Assembly (NCBI GenBank): GCA_946886475.1
Contig: CAMPIQ010000092.1
Coordinates: 1-14,778, forward strand
Length of the DNA: 14,778 nucleotides
From: an uncultured Chitinophagales bacterium
Lineage (GTDB): Bacteria > Bacteroidota > Bacteroidia > Chitinophagales > Chitinophagaceae
Reading direction: 5' to 3'
In this document: piece after piece, positions 1 to 6,602 of the stretch
Layout: each line of letters begins with the position of its first letter
Position numbering within the stretch: the first letter of the stretch is position 1
Notes under the pieces: generated by a model
Told to the model about the DNA's origin: nothing
The model's database searches: none
What the model saw: only the letters and a program-made list of their open reading frames with translations
Program-made: the position numbers and the translations under genes

Positions 1-107
1 GGATCTCATTACCAGATCTCCTTCTATTATCTGAATCAAGGATCTCATTATTAGGATCTCATTAACTGGATCTCATTACCAGGATCTCCTTCATCCGGGA
101 TCTCATT
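1..107. repeat. Tandem GGATCTCATT array
   Basis: The 10-mer GGATCTCATT occurs at 1, 40, 54, 68 and 98, and a variant GGATCTCCTT at 82. Starts from 40 to 98 are spaced 14, 14, 14 and 16 bp, so this is an imperfect array with a period of about 14 bp. A longer composite unit at 1-24 recurs almost exactly at 68-92 with one extra G. The array begins at the first base of the window and may extend upstream. No coding frame runs through it. Positions 108-188 hold only diverged ATTATCAGTAT-like fragments. Function is unknown. Confidence 0.8.
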
Positions 108-188
108 CCAAGAATTCATTATCAGTATCTGGATTATCAGTATTTCACAACCTTGATTTCCTACCTGGAATTCTTCCCAGAATCTCCC

Positions 189-312
189 AACCTCCGAGGT
201 TCACGGAAGCAACCTCCGAGGTTCTGGAAGCAACCTCCGAGGTTCTGGAAGCAACCTCCGAGGTTCACGGAAGCAATCGCCGAGGTTCACGGAAGCAACC
301 TCCGAGGTTCTG
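189..312 (+). repeat. REP-like array: six copies of AACCTC-C-GAGGTT
   Basis: Six copies of a 13-nt palindrome, with two 6-bp arms around one central base, start at 189, 211, 232, 253, 275 and 297. The fifth copy is degenerate (AATCGCCGAGGTT). They are separated by linkers CACGGAAGC or CTGGAAGC, giving a period of 21-22 bp, or two helical turns. Linker order gives every copy the same orientation. The same palindrome reappears at 2012-2045 on the far side of a REP-associated transposase gene. I infer these are REP/BIME-type elements mobilised by that enzyme. The linkers are near-identical, which argues against CRISPR. Confidence 0.85.
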
Positions 313-358
313 AAAATCTTATTTTGATAGTTCCAGGCAATAAAAACCCTACCGTTTA

Positions 359-377
359 TCAACTTTGCGAAAGTTGA
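359..377. repeat. Perfect 8-3-8 palindrome (hairpin)
   Basis: TCAACTTT and AAAGTTGA form perfect 8-bp arms around the triloop GCG. No T-run follows on either strand, so it does not look like an intrinsic terminator. It lies between the REP-like array and the broken gene at 541. The rest of the gap, 378-540, shows no gene, promoter or repeat that I can support. Confidence 0.7.
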
Positions 378-540
378 GCACTTGAAATTCTTCTGACTTT
401 TCCGCGCATTAAGGCCGATTAGTAATGCTCAGTTTAATTTTATTCCGTCCACCCGAGTTTGCCGAACTGTTAGTTGCAATACGCATTTCGAAGTCTAAAT
501 TATTTCCCATTACTTGGTATGACATTTTAATAAGCTGTAA

Positions 541-985
541 ATGAAATCCAAAACCTTTACTTCACAAAAGGGTTGTTTTCGCCTAACACTTCCTGTAGAA
601 TGGGATGAATCTAACGACGGTGAAGAAAATACTTATTCTTTTTTCAATTCTAAATATTGGACTGGCAATTTAAGAATAACACCATTTCGTTGGACACAAC
701 TTGCTGACCAGAATGAAGACAAAGCCGCTGAATTTATTTCAGATGAACTTTCAGAAAATATCGGTGGCGGCTAAAATAAAAATTGGCAACTTTGATTCTG
801 TTCACTATAAAAAGGATATAAAACAGGATAACAACTTATTAGTGGTCTACTATTGGGCGATTGGGAAAAGGAACGTTCTTTTCATTTGCTCGTTTACCAT
901 TGATTAAAAGATAGAGTCAACTAAACATAATCAGGCACAGCTTAAAACCATTCAAAATATAATTAAGAGCATTAAAATATATTGA
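541..985 (+). pseudogene. Decayed DUF3805-like gene (frameshift plus in-frame stop)
   Basis: Reading from the ATG at 541 gives 77 residues (MKSKTFTSQKGCFRLTLPVE...) that stop at TAA 772-774. Coding character resumes in the +1 frame (…AAKIKIGNFDSV…) to an in-frame TAA at 905-907. It then continues in that same frame as KIESTKHNQAQLKTIQNI… to TGA at 983-985. Joined, the pieces would make a coherent protein of about 145 residues. The aromatic, charged N-terminus with the W-T-G-N-L-R-I-T-P motif resembles the Bacteroidota DUF3805 family, a family of unknown function; this is a recollection, not a search. One indel near 770 and one nonsense change explain the break. Sequencing error could explain one lesion but is less likely to explain two. 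It sits in a repeat-rich, transposase-bearing stretch, consistent with relaxed selection. Confidence 0.7.
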
Positions 986-1131
986 TACTTGTGCCCCCTA
1001 ATATTGCTTGGAAAAAATGCCAGCTGCAGAATAAATAATGGGCAGTTGTTTTTCAATCAGCTATAAAATAAATTTCCAGGTTAACGGAATTTTAAGACAA
1101 AATATTTACATGAACAATAATTATCCTAATA

Positions 1132-1761
1132 TTATCTGAGTGAATATATTAAACTGCTTTTTGTTTTTTTCATCACTGGCTGATCATGAAATTTCACAAA
1201 GGATTCAACCGAACCAAACCATTTTATCACTTCATCTGCTTTTACAAAATTATTTTGCTCACTCACGATTGAATGATATGAACTATGTGGCCAGCTTTCA
1301 ACCTTTTTACTCAAACCATGATGAACCGGATTTGAATGTACATAGTGAACCAGTTTTGTATAATAGTCCGGATTGTTTACAAGTCTACGGCAGAATGGCT
1401 CAATAAATAGTTTTCCCTTGCGCCCAAATTGAAAATTAAAAGATTTAGTATAAGCATTAAAAAAATTGCTGAATTGCTGAAGAAGGAACTTAGGCTGCAT
1501 ATGCAATTCCTGATATGAATACTTAAGCTTTTCCACCTGCTTAAAAATTTCCTCTGAATTGTTGAAGCGCAGAAAGAAATGAAAGTGATTAGGTAGAAGC
1601 GAATAGGAAAAAAGATCGGATACCGGAGAAATATATTTCTGAAAAAGCTCGAGGAAATAATAATAATTATCCTCTACGAGAAATAACTTCTCGTTCCCAA
1701 CAGCTCTGTTAAACACATGGAAATAATCGCCAGGCACCAAAATTTCTCTGAACTTAGACAT
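1132..1761 (-). CDS. REP-associated tyrosine transposase (Y1/IS200-like, RAYT)
   Basis: This 209-residue protein belongs to the Y1 HUH nuclease superfamily. Family members cut and rejoin single-stranded DNA through a 5'-phosphotyrosine and recognise hairpins. The N-terminal strand reads Y-F-H-V-F-N-R-A at 13-20 (family pattern YHVxNRG). The metal-binding HUH motif is H59-F-H61 in LLPNHFHFFL. A helix at about 98-127 carries F-x-x-F-x-x-x-Y-T-x-x-F-N and G-R-K-G-K-L-F. Y140 in Y-V-H-S-N-P-V is the likely nucleophile by comparison with the Y-I-x-x-N-P motif of other RAYTs. W157-P-H-S-S-Y is also typical. The length fits single-copy RAYTs and there are no IS-type ends, so it is probably domesticated. 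Palindrome copies lie on both sides (189-309 and 2012-2045), its likely substrates. All key residues are present, so it appears intact. Confidence 0.9.
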   Translation of the reverse strand: MSKFREILVPGDYFHVFNRAVGNEKLFLVEDNYYYFLELFQKYISPVSDLFSYSLLPNHFHFFLRFNNSEEIFKQVEKLKYSYQELHMQPKFLLQQFSNFFNAYTKSFNFQFGRKGKLFIEPFCRRLVNNPDYYTKLVHYVHSNPVHHGLSKKVESWPHSSYHSIVSEQNNFVKADEVIKWFGSVESFVKFHDQPVMKKTKSSLIYSLR

Positions 1762-1836
1762 AAGACCAAAACTATACAGGACCGTTTTACTTCAGAAGGG
1801 AAAAAACCCAGTAGATTATGTTTTTTTCTTTTGCTA

Positions 1837-1849
1837 TTGCCCGGGGCAA
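1837..1849. repeat. 13-nt palindrome TTGCCC-G-GGGCAA upstream of RAYT gene
   Basis: Perfect 6-bp arms surround one central base, the same 6-1-6 geometry as the AACCTC-C-GAGGTT elements but with a different sequence. It lies 76 bp before the RAYT start codon, in a 283-bp gap (1762-2044) without a gene. There is no T-run on either side, so it is not an obvious terminator. It could be an operator or a diverged REP; this is inference. Confidence 0.5.
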
Positions 1850-2011
1850 GAGGCTACATAAAAGCTGCATTAGCTGGCCTATTTTGATAAAAAAAGACTT
1901 TTCTAATTTCTAAGATCAATTTATGCTTCTAATATATTATTTGGTATGCCTTTGTTAGCGTAAAGGATTCAACCACTGCTCATATTTTTATGTTGGTCTG
2001 TTGCAGTTTGC

Positions 2012-2045
2012 AACCTCCGAGGTTCCGGGCCCAACCTCCGAGGTT
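2012..2045. repeat. Two REP-like copies at the aminopeptidase 3' end
   Basis: Two perfect copies of AACCTCCGAGGTT (2012-2024 and 2033-2045) are separated by CCGGGCCC. The last T of the second copy is the final base of the aminopeptidase stop codon. Each copy can fold alone, or the two can pair with each other as a 13-bp arm with one central mismatch. In RNA this gives a strong hairpin directly after the aminopeptidase reading frame, which might protect the 3' end or help termination. Confidence 0.85.
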
Positions 2046-3619
2046 TAGTCTGCCAACTTATACAAAAGCTTTACCTGCGGATCTATTGAAAACATAATCC
2101 GGTTTCCTTTGACAGGGACCTTAAAAACGGATTCCTTTTCTTTCACTTCGAACCTTTCCCTTATCAATCCTCCATCTTCGTCAACAATTTCAAAATCCAG
2201 GAAAAATCTGTAGGGCTCATCCTGCTGTGTAATGTAGATATACCAATGGCCATCCTGGATCCTGGATTCCATTTTTAATTCCGGGATTCCGGCACGGTAC
2301 AGCCACTGGTCAAAGAACCACGTAAGTTCTTTACCCGATACCCTTTCAGCTACCTGCTCAAAATCTCTGGTACCCGCATTCTTTCCCTTGAACCGTTCAT
2401 AATAAGTACGGATGATCTCCCTGAATTTTATGTCCCCAACCTCATTTCGGAGCATGTGTAATACCCACCCTCCCTTCTGATAACTGTTTGCATTAAGCAA
2501 TTCCATATTAGAACAGATACTATCTACAACAGGATGTTTATGTTTGGTGGCAAATTCAAGTATCTCCTCCCTGTCATCTTCAAGCCTCTGATTCATACTG
2601 TCAACTCCATATTTATTTTCCAGATAGATATTGGTGAGATAAGTGGCAAAGCCTTCACTTAACCATAAATGATCAAAAGATTTTTCAGTGGCCATGTTGC
2701 CAAACCACTGATGGGCTATTTCATGGGCAAGCAGGTCCTCGGAATCACGCTCACCTGTAACTGAACCCTCTGAATAAAAAATAGCTGAAGCATTCTCCAT
2801 ACCACCAAACATGGTTTTTGATTGCACATTCGCCAGCTTTTTATAAGGATAGTCGCCAATGTATTCCATGAAAAATTTGAGAATACCTGGGGCTAAAGCA
2901 TAATCATAAAACCCCTTAGCGCTGTCCTGTGGAAATATCCAGGCACTGACGGGAATATTTTCAGGACTGTCAGCAAATATTTTTATGGCAAATCTTGCAG
3001 CGCCTATTACCATCACTTTTGTTGGCTGAGGAATGCTTTCCTTCCAATAGGTTTGTTTCATCCCGGCTTTTTCCTGCTTCTCGCCCACCCTTATTCCATT
3101 TGAAATAATTGAATAATGGTCAGGCGCAGTAACAAAAAATTCAAAAGAAGCCTTGTCGTCCGGGCGGTCATTGCATGGAATCCAGTGATGTGCCCTGTCC
3201 GGCCAGTTATCCGCAAAGAAAGTTCTGTCACCATGCCGGTTCTTTGATATGATCAAACCATTAGCAGGCACACCACGATATCTGACATAAACCGTTGCGG
3301 TATCACCTTTTTTCAAACCGGGTACATGGATCTGCAATTTGTTATTGGCATGATTGTATTTTAGGAAATTATCCTCTTCAGTTCCGGCAGCTATCACCTT
3401 CATCCCTTTTCCTTCTTTATTTAAAGAAACAAGGTCAAGCTGTATGGCCGGTCCGGTTGATTTTTGAACAACCATCATAAAGGCCGCACCTTCAATGGTG
3501 TCTGATGCATCACTCAGCCTGATAGAATACCTGTAATGCAACACATCAATATTCTGCTGAGCCAGCACGGAATGGAATAAAAGAACAAATAAGAAACAGG
3601 TCAGTATTTTTTTCACCAT
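2045..3619 (-). CDS. Secreted M1-family zinc aminopeptidase (short form)
   Basis: This is a 524-residue gluzincin metallopeptidase that likely removes N-terminal residues from peptides in the periplasm or outside the cell. A signal peptide covers about residues 1-20 (MVKKILTCFLFVLLFHSVLA), ahead of QQN. A β-sheet N-terminal domain (about 25-225) precedes the catalytic domain. The exopeptidase motif is G272-G-M-E-N276 (GAMEN variant). Zinc is bound by H299-E-I-A-H303 and E322, the M1 HExxH-x18-E spacing. Y380 in S-Y-Q-K-G-G is the usual transition-state tyrosine. At 524 residues it lacks most of the C-terminal helical domain of full-length PepN-type enzymes (roughly 850 residues), as in many secreted Bacteroidota members, and ends in a β-rich segment. 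It is monocistronic in appearance; the next minus-strand gene lies 107 bp upstream. Confidence 0.93.
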   Translation of the reverse strand: MVKKILTCFLFVLLFHSVLAQQNIDVLHYRYSIRLSDASDTIEGAAFMMVVQKSTGPAIQLDLVSLNKEGKGMKVIAAGTEEDNFLKYNHANNKLQIHVPGLKKGDTATVYVRYRGVPANGLIISKNRHGDRTFFADNWPDRAHHWIPCNDRPDDKASFEFFVTAPDHYSIISNGIRVGEKQEKAGMKQTYWKESIPQPTKVMVIGAARFAIKIFADSPENIPVSAWIFPQDSAKGFYDYALAPGILKFFMEYIGDYPYKKLANVQSKTMFGGMENASAIFYSEGSVTGERDSEDLLAHEIAHQWFGNMATEKSFDHLWLSEGFATYLTNIYLENKYGVDSMNQRLEDDREEILEFATKHKHPVVDSICSNMELLNANSYQKGGWVLHMLRNEVGDIKFREIIRTYYERFKGKNAGTRDFEQVAERVSGKELTWFFDQWLYRAGIPELKMESRIQDGHWYIYITQQDEPYRFFLDFEIVDEDGGLIRERFEVKEKESVFKVPVKGNRIMFSIDPQVKLLYKLAD

Positions 3620-3660
3620 ATCAATTTATTAAAAATTAGCATTAATAAACAGAAGCGCTC

Positions 3661-3720
3661 CCATTTTTCATTTTTCATTTTGAATTTTGACCTTTCCTCT
3701 TGGCATGCTTTTGAATTTTC
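3661..3720. repeat. Low-complexity 7-bp iterations in intergenic gap
   Basis: CATTTTT is repeated at 3662 and 3669, followed by CATTTT at 3676 and GAATTTT at 3682, so the period is 7 bp. TTTTGAATTTTC recurs near the end of the stretch. It fills most of the gap between the aminopeptidase start and the MutS-like stop. It probably formed by slippage or as part of a promoter-proximal AT tract. No function is visible. Confidence 0.5.
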
Positions 3721-3726
3721 TCCACC

Positions 3727-5043
3727 TCACAATTTCTCAAGCATCTCCACCACCTTTTCCCTTCTTAGAATTACATACCCTATACGGTCGTTACTGATCC
3801 CTTCCTTCAACTGGTAGGAAAAATCCAACTGATCGTCCATTACATTGGTCTCAAAATATTTGAAAGAAATATTCGGGTAGGGTTTAAGTTCTTCACCTAT
3901 TTCGTACAGGTGGGTGGATAAAATGAAAAGTGAATTCTTTATTTTAATAAGCCCTTTGATCACGGTGAGGGAGCATTTCATGGCATCCTGCACATTGGTT
4001 CCCTTGAATAATTCATCTATCAGTACCAGCCACTTCTTTCCATCATTGATTTTATAAATCGTATTCTTGATACGTTGTACCTCATTAAAAAAATAACTTT
4101 CACCTTTCGCTATATTATCCGACACATTGATATTTGAAAGCAAGCCGTCAAATAAGCTCAGCTTCATATTTTTTGCCGGCACGCCCATTCCTATATGAGC
4201 CAGGAAAACAGAAGATCCTACGGCTTTGATCAGCGTACTTTTACCGGCCATGTTTGCTCCTGTTAGAAAAAGAAAATTCTGATCTGGTTCCAATACCAGG
4301 TCATAGGCGATTGGCCTGGGTAACATTACATGATACAGTCCTTCTGCTTTAAAATAAGGTTCATCCTGCACTATGAATTCGGGGAACTTCAGGTTGTACT
4401 TCCGTACTGCCATGGCCATGGAATACCAGGCTTCCAACCGGCTGAATATATCAATTACTTCGTAGGTATCATTTTTTAAACCGCCTTTTACATGGTGCGC
4501 ATAATATAGATTCTCCTGAACTGAGAATTCGTGATCTGCACTACTTTCTGATAAGCGTTTTAATGGCTCTTCCTTCAATATGGATCTGATCCGGTCCATA
4601 TAGAAACTAAGGTTACCAGGCAATTCAGTATCCGCAAAATGGTGAACGAGCTTTGCAAGCCCTCTGTAAAAATCTGCAAAATGCCGGATGGAATATTTCA
4701 GCATAGAATAATCATGGCCATGCAGTATCTTATAGCTGTAACTATTGAATGCATTCTGGTTTTGAGGAACGGTGTCCAGATTATAATCCAGGAATTTATC
4801 TATTACAATGATGGTTCCATTGGTTATCTCAACCGGCCATTCATCTATGTGCAATAAAATTGTTTTGATGATATTCTGTGTTCCAATAATTCTCTTTAGA
4901 TCATGGTGCGGCTCCGAAAAAAACCTCCGCAGCCATTCCTTTCCCCCAATTGTCTTGGTAAAATTTAATTTGTGAAAAATGGAAAACTCTTCTTCATGAT
5001 GAAAAATGGAAATATCGTTAAAGGTGAGTTTGTCGATCTGCAT
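3727..5043 (-). CDS. MutS-like ATPase (core and domain V only)
   Basis: This is a 438-residue ABC-type ATPase of the MutS superfamily. The C-terminal half holds Walker A T261-G-A-N-M-A-G-K-S-T270, the signature region E315-S-Y-F-F-N-E-V, Walker B L339-V-L-I-D-E344 followed by L-F-K-G-T-N, and the S-T-H-L switch histidine H378. The N-terminal ~240 residues look like the helical lever/clamp core. There is no N-terminal mismatch-recognition domain with its F-x-E motif, no connector domain and no Smr nuclease domain, so it is neither canonical MutS nor MutS2. Such short homologues are common in Bacteroidota and are often annotated as mismatch-repair proteins. A role in mismatch repair is not supported by the domains seen; recombination or branched-DNA binding is possible. 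The start ATG at 5041-5043 gives the whole conserved region. Confidence 0.85.
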   Translation of the reverse strand: MQIDKLTFNDISIFHHEEEFSIFHKLNFTKTIGGKEWLRRFFSEPHHDLKRIIGTQNIIKTILLHIDEWPVEITNGTIIVIDKFLDYNLDTVPQNQNAFNSYSYKILHGHDYSMLKYSIRHFADFYRGLAKLVHHFADTELPGNLSFYMDRIRSILKEEPLKRLSESSADHEFSVQENLYYAHHVKGGLKNDTYEVIDIFSRLEAWYSMAMAVRKYNLKFPEFIVQDEPYFKAEGLYHVMLPRPIAYDLVLEPDQNFLFLTGANMAGKSTLIKAVGSSVFLAHIGMGVPAKNMKLSLFDGLLSNINVSDNIAKGESYFFNEVQRIKNTIYKINDGKKWLVLIDELFKGTNVQDAMKCSLTVIKGLIKIKNSLFILSTHLYEIGEELKPYPNISFKYFETNVMDDQLDFSYQLKEGISNDRIGYVILRREKVVEMLEKL

Positions 5044-5086
5044 TGTGTTGAGGTATTGAGGGGTTTTTTTGTTGTTAGATTAATAG

Positions 5087-5183
5087 GTTGACCGGTTGAA
5101 TATCCTGACCTGTTGACAGTGTTGAAAAGTTAACTTCGTTCTTTCAGCTCCCCATTTTCAAAAAGGCAACATGTTAACTTTTC
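5087..5183. repeat. GTTGAC/GTTGAA iterations and an 11-bp inverted repeat
   Basis: In the gap between the MutS-like gene and pyrC, GTTGAC or GTTGAA occurs at 5087, 5095, 5112 and 5121, then GTTAAC at 5129. A related CCTGAC sits at 5104, giving a rough period of 8-9 bp. GAAAAGTTAAC (5124-5134) is exactly inverted as GTTAACTTTTC (5173-5183) across a 38-nt loop. It may be a cruciform-capable operator or the 3' structure of the pyrC transcript. No T-run follows the second arm on the plus strand. Confidence 0.5.
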
Positions 5184-5231
5184 GGCCGGTCATCGCCTGA
5201 ATATTTTCTTTTCCACGTATTGAACGGTATG

Positions 5232-6575
5232 TCACCTATCAAACAACAACCGCTTTCCTTTTATTTGTTCATTCCACATTCCTTCGTCATATACCAATAC
5301 ACCGTTCACAAATGTTTTTGAGATTTTTGCACCCAGCGTTTCTCCTTCAAGCGGACTCCAGCCACATTTATAAAATATATTTTGGTTGTTCACAGTAGTG
5401 GATCCATTAAGATCCACCATTACGAGATCGGCAAAATAACCTTCTCTTATATACCCCCTGTCCTTTACCAGGAAGCAATCGGCTACCGCATGACTCATTT
5501 TCTGAACAATTTTTTCAAGTGAGATCTTACCCAGTTTATAATAATTCAACATCATCAGCAATGGATGTTGCACAAGCGGTAAACCTGCATGCGCTTTTTC
5601 ATAAGGTCCATTTTTTTCCTGCCAGGTATGGGGTGCATGATCGGTTGCAATTACATCCAGCCGGTCATCTAGCAATCCTTCCCATAAGGCTTTGCGGTGA
5701 TGAGGAGCCTTGATGGCCGGATTGCATTTGATTTTATTTCCAAGGATCTTATAATCATCGCTTGTAAAATGTAAATGATGAACACAAACTTCAGCGGTGA
5801 TCCTTTTATCTTTTAAAGGAAGCATGTTGGTGAAAAGCTGCAACTCCCTTTGGGTACTGATGTGCAGAATGTGCAAACGGGTGCCGTGTTTCTTCGCAAG
5901 CTGAATGGCTTTGAAAGAAGATTCAAAGCAGGCCTCCTCATCCCGGATCACCGGATGATCGCTAGGCTCAAGTTCACCTTTTATAGCTTTTAATTTTTTA
6001 AAATTTTCCGTGATCATCCGCTCTTCTTCACAATGAGTGGCGATCAGCACTTCAGATCTTTCAAACACCTTGTCAAGTACCAGATAATTATCTACCAGCA
6101 GATTTCCGGTTGAAGAGCCCATAAAGATCTTTATACCACATACCTTATCCTTTTTATCATTGGTCTTCAAAACCTCCTCCAGGTTATCGTTGGAAGTTCC
6201 CATGTAAAACGAGTAATTGGCCAGAGAGTTTTGTGAAGCAATATTGTATTTATCCTCAAGTAAAGCCTGGGTAAAAACAGGCGGTACGGTATTGGGCATT
6301 TCCATAAATGAAGTAACACCACCTGCAACAGCAGCTTTCGATTCCGTATATATACTGGCCTTATGTGTAAGACCGGGCTCCCTGAAATGCACCTGGTCGT
6401 CTATGCATCCGGGTAAAAGGTATTTTCCTTCGCCATTAATTTCAATTACACCAGTATCCGGAACAGCGATCCCGGTGCCGATTTTTTCAATTCTTTCGCC
6501 ATTGATCAAAATATCGGCATTATCAATACTTCCTTCATTTACTATGTTGATATTCTTTATCAGGTATTTTTGCAT
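5232..6575 (-). CDS. pyrC: Dihydroorotase (class I-like, Bacteroidota type)
   Basis: Dihydroorotase cyclises N-carbamoyl-L-aspartate to L-dihydroorotate, step three of pyrimidine synthesis, in the cytoplasm. The 447-residue protein has the amidohydrolase fold. The first metal motif reads D59-D-Q-V-H-F-R65, where many enzymes have D-x-H-x-H-x-R; H63 is kept but the first histidine is Q61. K149 in G-I-K-I-F-M is placed like the carboxylated lysine. H181 (A-T-H-C-E), H237 (I-L-H-I-S) and D312 (A-T-D-H-A-P-H) supply the remaining metal and catalytic positions. The substrate-contacting segment M-E-M-P-N-T lies at 91-96. The full length and otherwise intact motifs support an active enzyme. The start ATG is 27 bp from the divergent outer-membrane protein gene. 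Allantoinase or hydantoinase is an alternative, but the E-P-G-L-T-H-K and A-P-H-T-W-Q-E-K segments favour dihydroorotase. Confidence 0.87.
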   Translation of the reverse strand: MQKYLIKNINIVNEGSIDNADILINGERIEKIGTGIAVPDTGVIEINGEGKYLLPGCIDDQVHFREPGLTHKASIYTESKAAVAGGVTSFMEMPNTVPPVFTQALLEDKYNIASQNSLANYSFYMGTSNDNLEEVLKTNDKKDKVCGIKIFMGSSTGNLLVDNYLVLDKVFERSEVLIATHCEEERMITENFKKLKAIKGELEPSDHPVIRDEEACFESSFKAIQLAKKHGTRLHILHISTQRELQLFTNMLPLKDKRITAEVCVHHLHFTSDDYKILGNKIKCNPAIKAPHHRKALWEGLLDDRLDVIATDHAPHTWQEKNGPYEKAHAGLPLVQHPLLMMLNYYKLGKISLEKIVQKMSHAVADCFLVKDRGYIREGYFADLVMVDLNGSTTVNNQNIFYKCGWSPLEGETLGAKISKTFVNGVLVYDEGMWNEQIKGKRLLFDR

Positions 6576-6602
6576 AATTTGAAAAAACTATAATCTGACC
6601 GG

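Noticed and set aside
189..312. CRISPR array
   Set aside because: The units are 13-nt palindromes with near-identical 8-9 nt linkers instead of unique spacers of about 30 nt, and no cas genes are nearby.
153..377. 74-codon frame running through the REP-like array
   Set aside because: Its product (repeated Q-P-P-R-F-W-K) is only the translation of the tandem palindromes. The product changes phase where linkers are 21 versus 22 bp, and no gene signals are present.
455..490. Integron attC-like site (GCCGAAC and GTTAGTT)
   Set aside because: Neither half matches the core consensus RYYYAAC or GTTRRRY, and there is no integrase or second cassette.
1132..1761. Complete IS200/IS605 insertion sequence
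   Set aside because: The protein has RAYT features and is single, with no TnpB partner and no recognisable IS left or right ends; the surrounding palindromes fit REP elements better.
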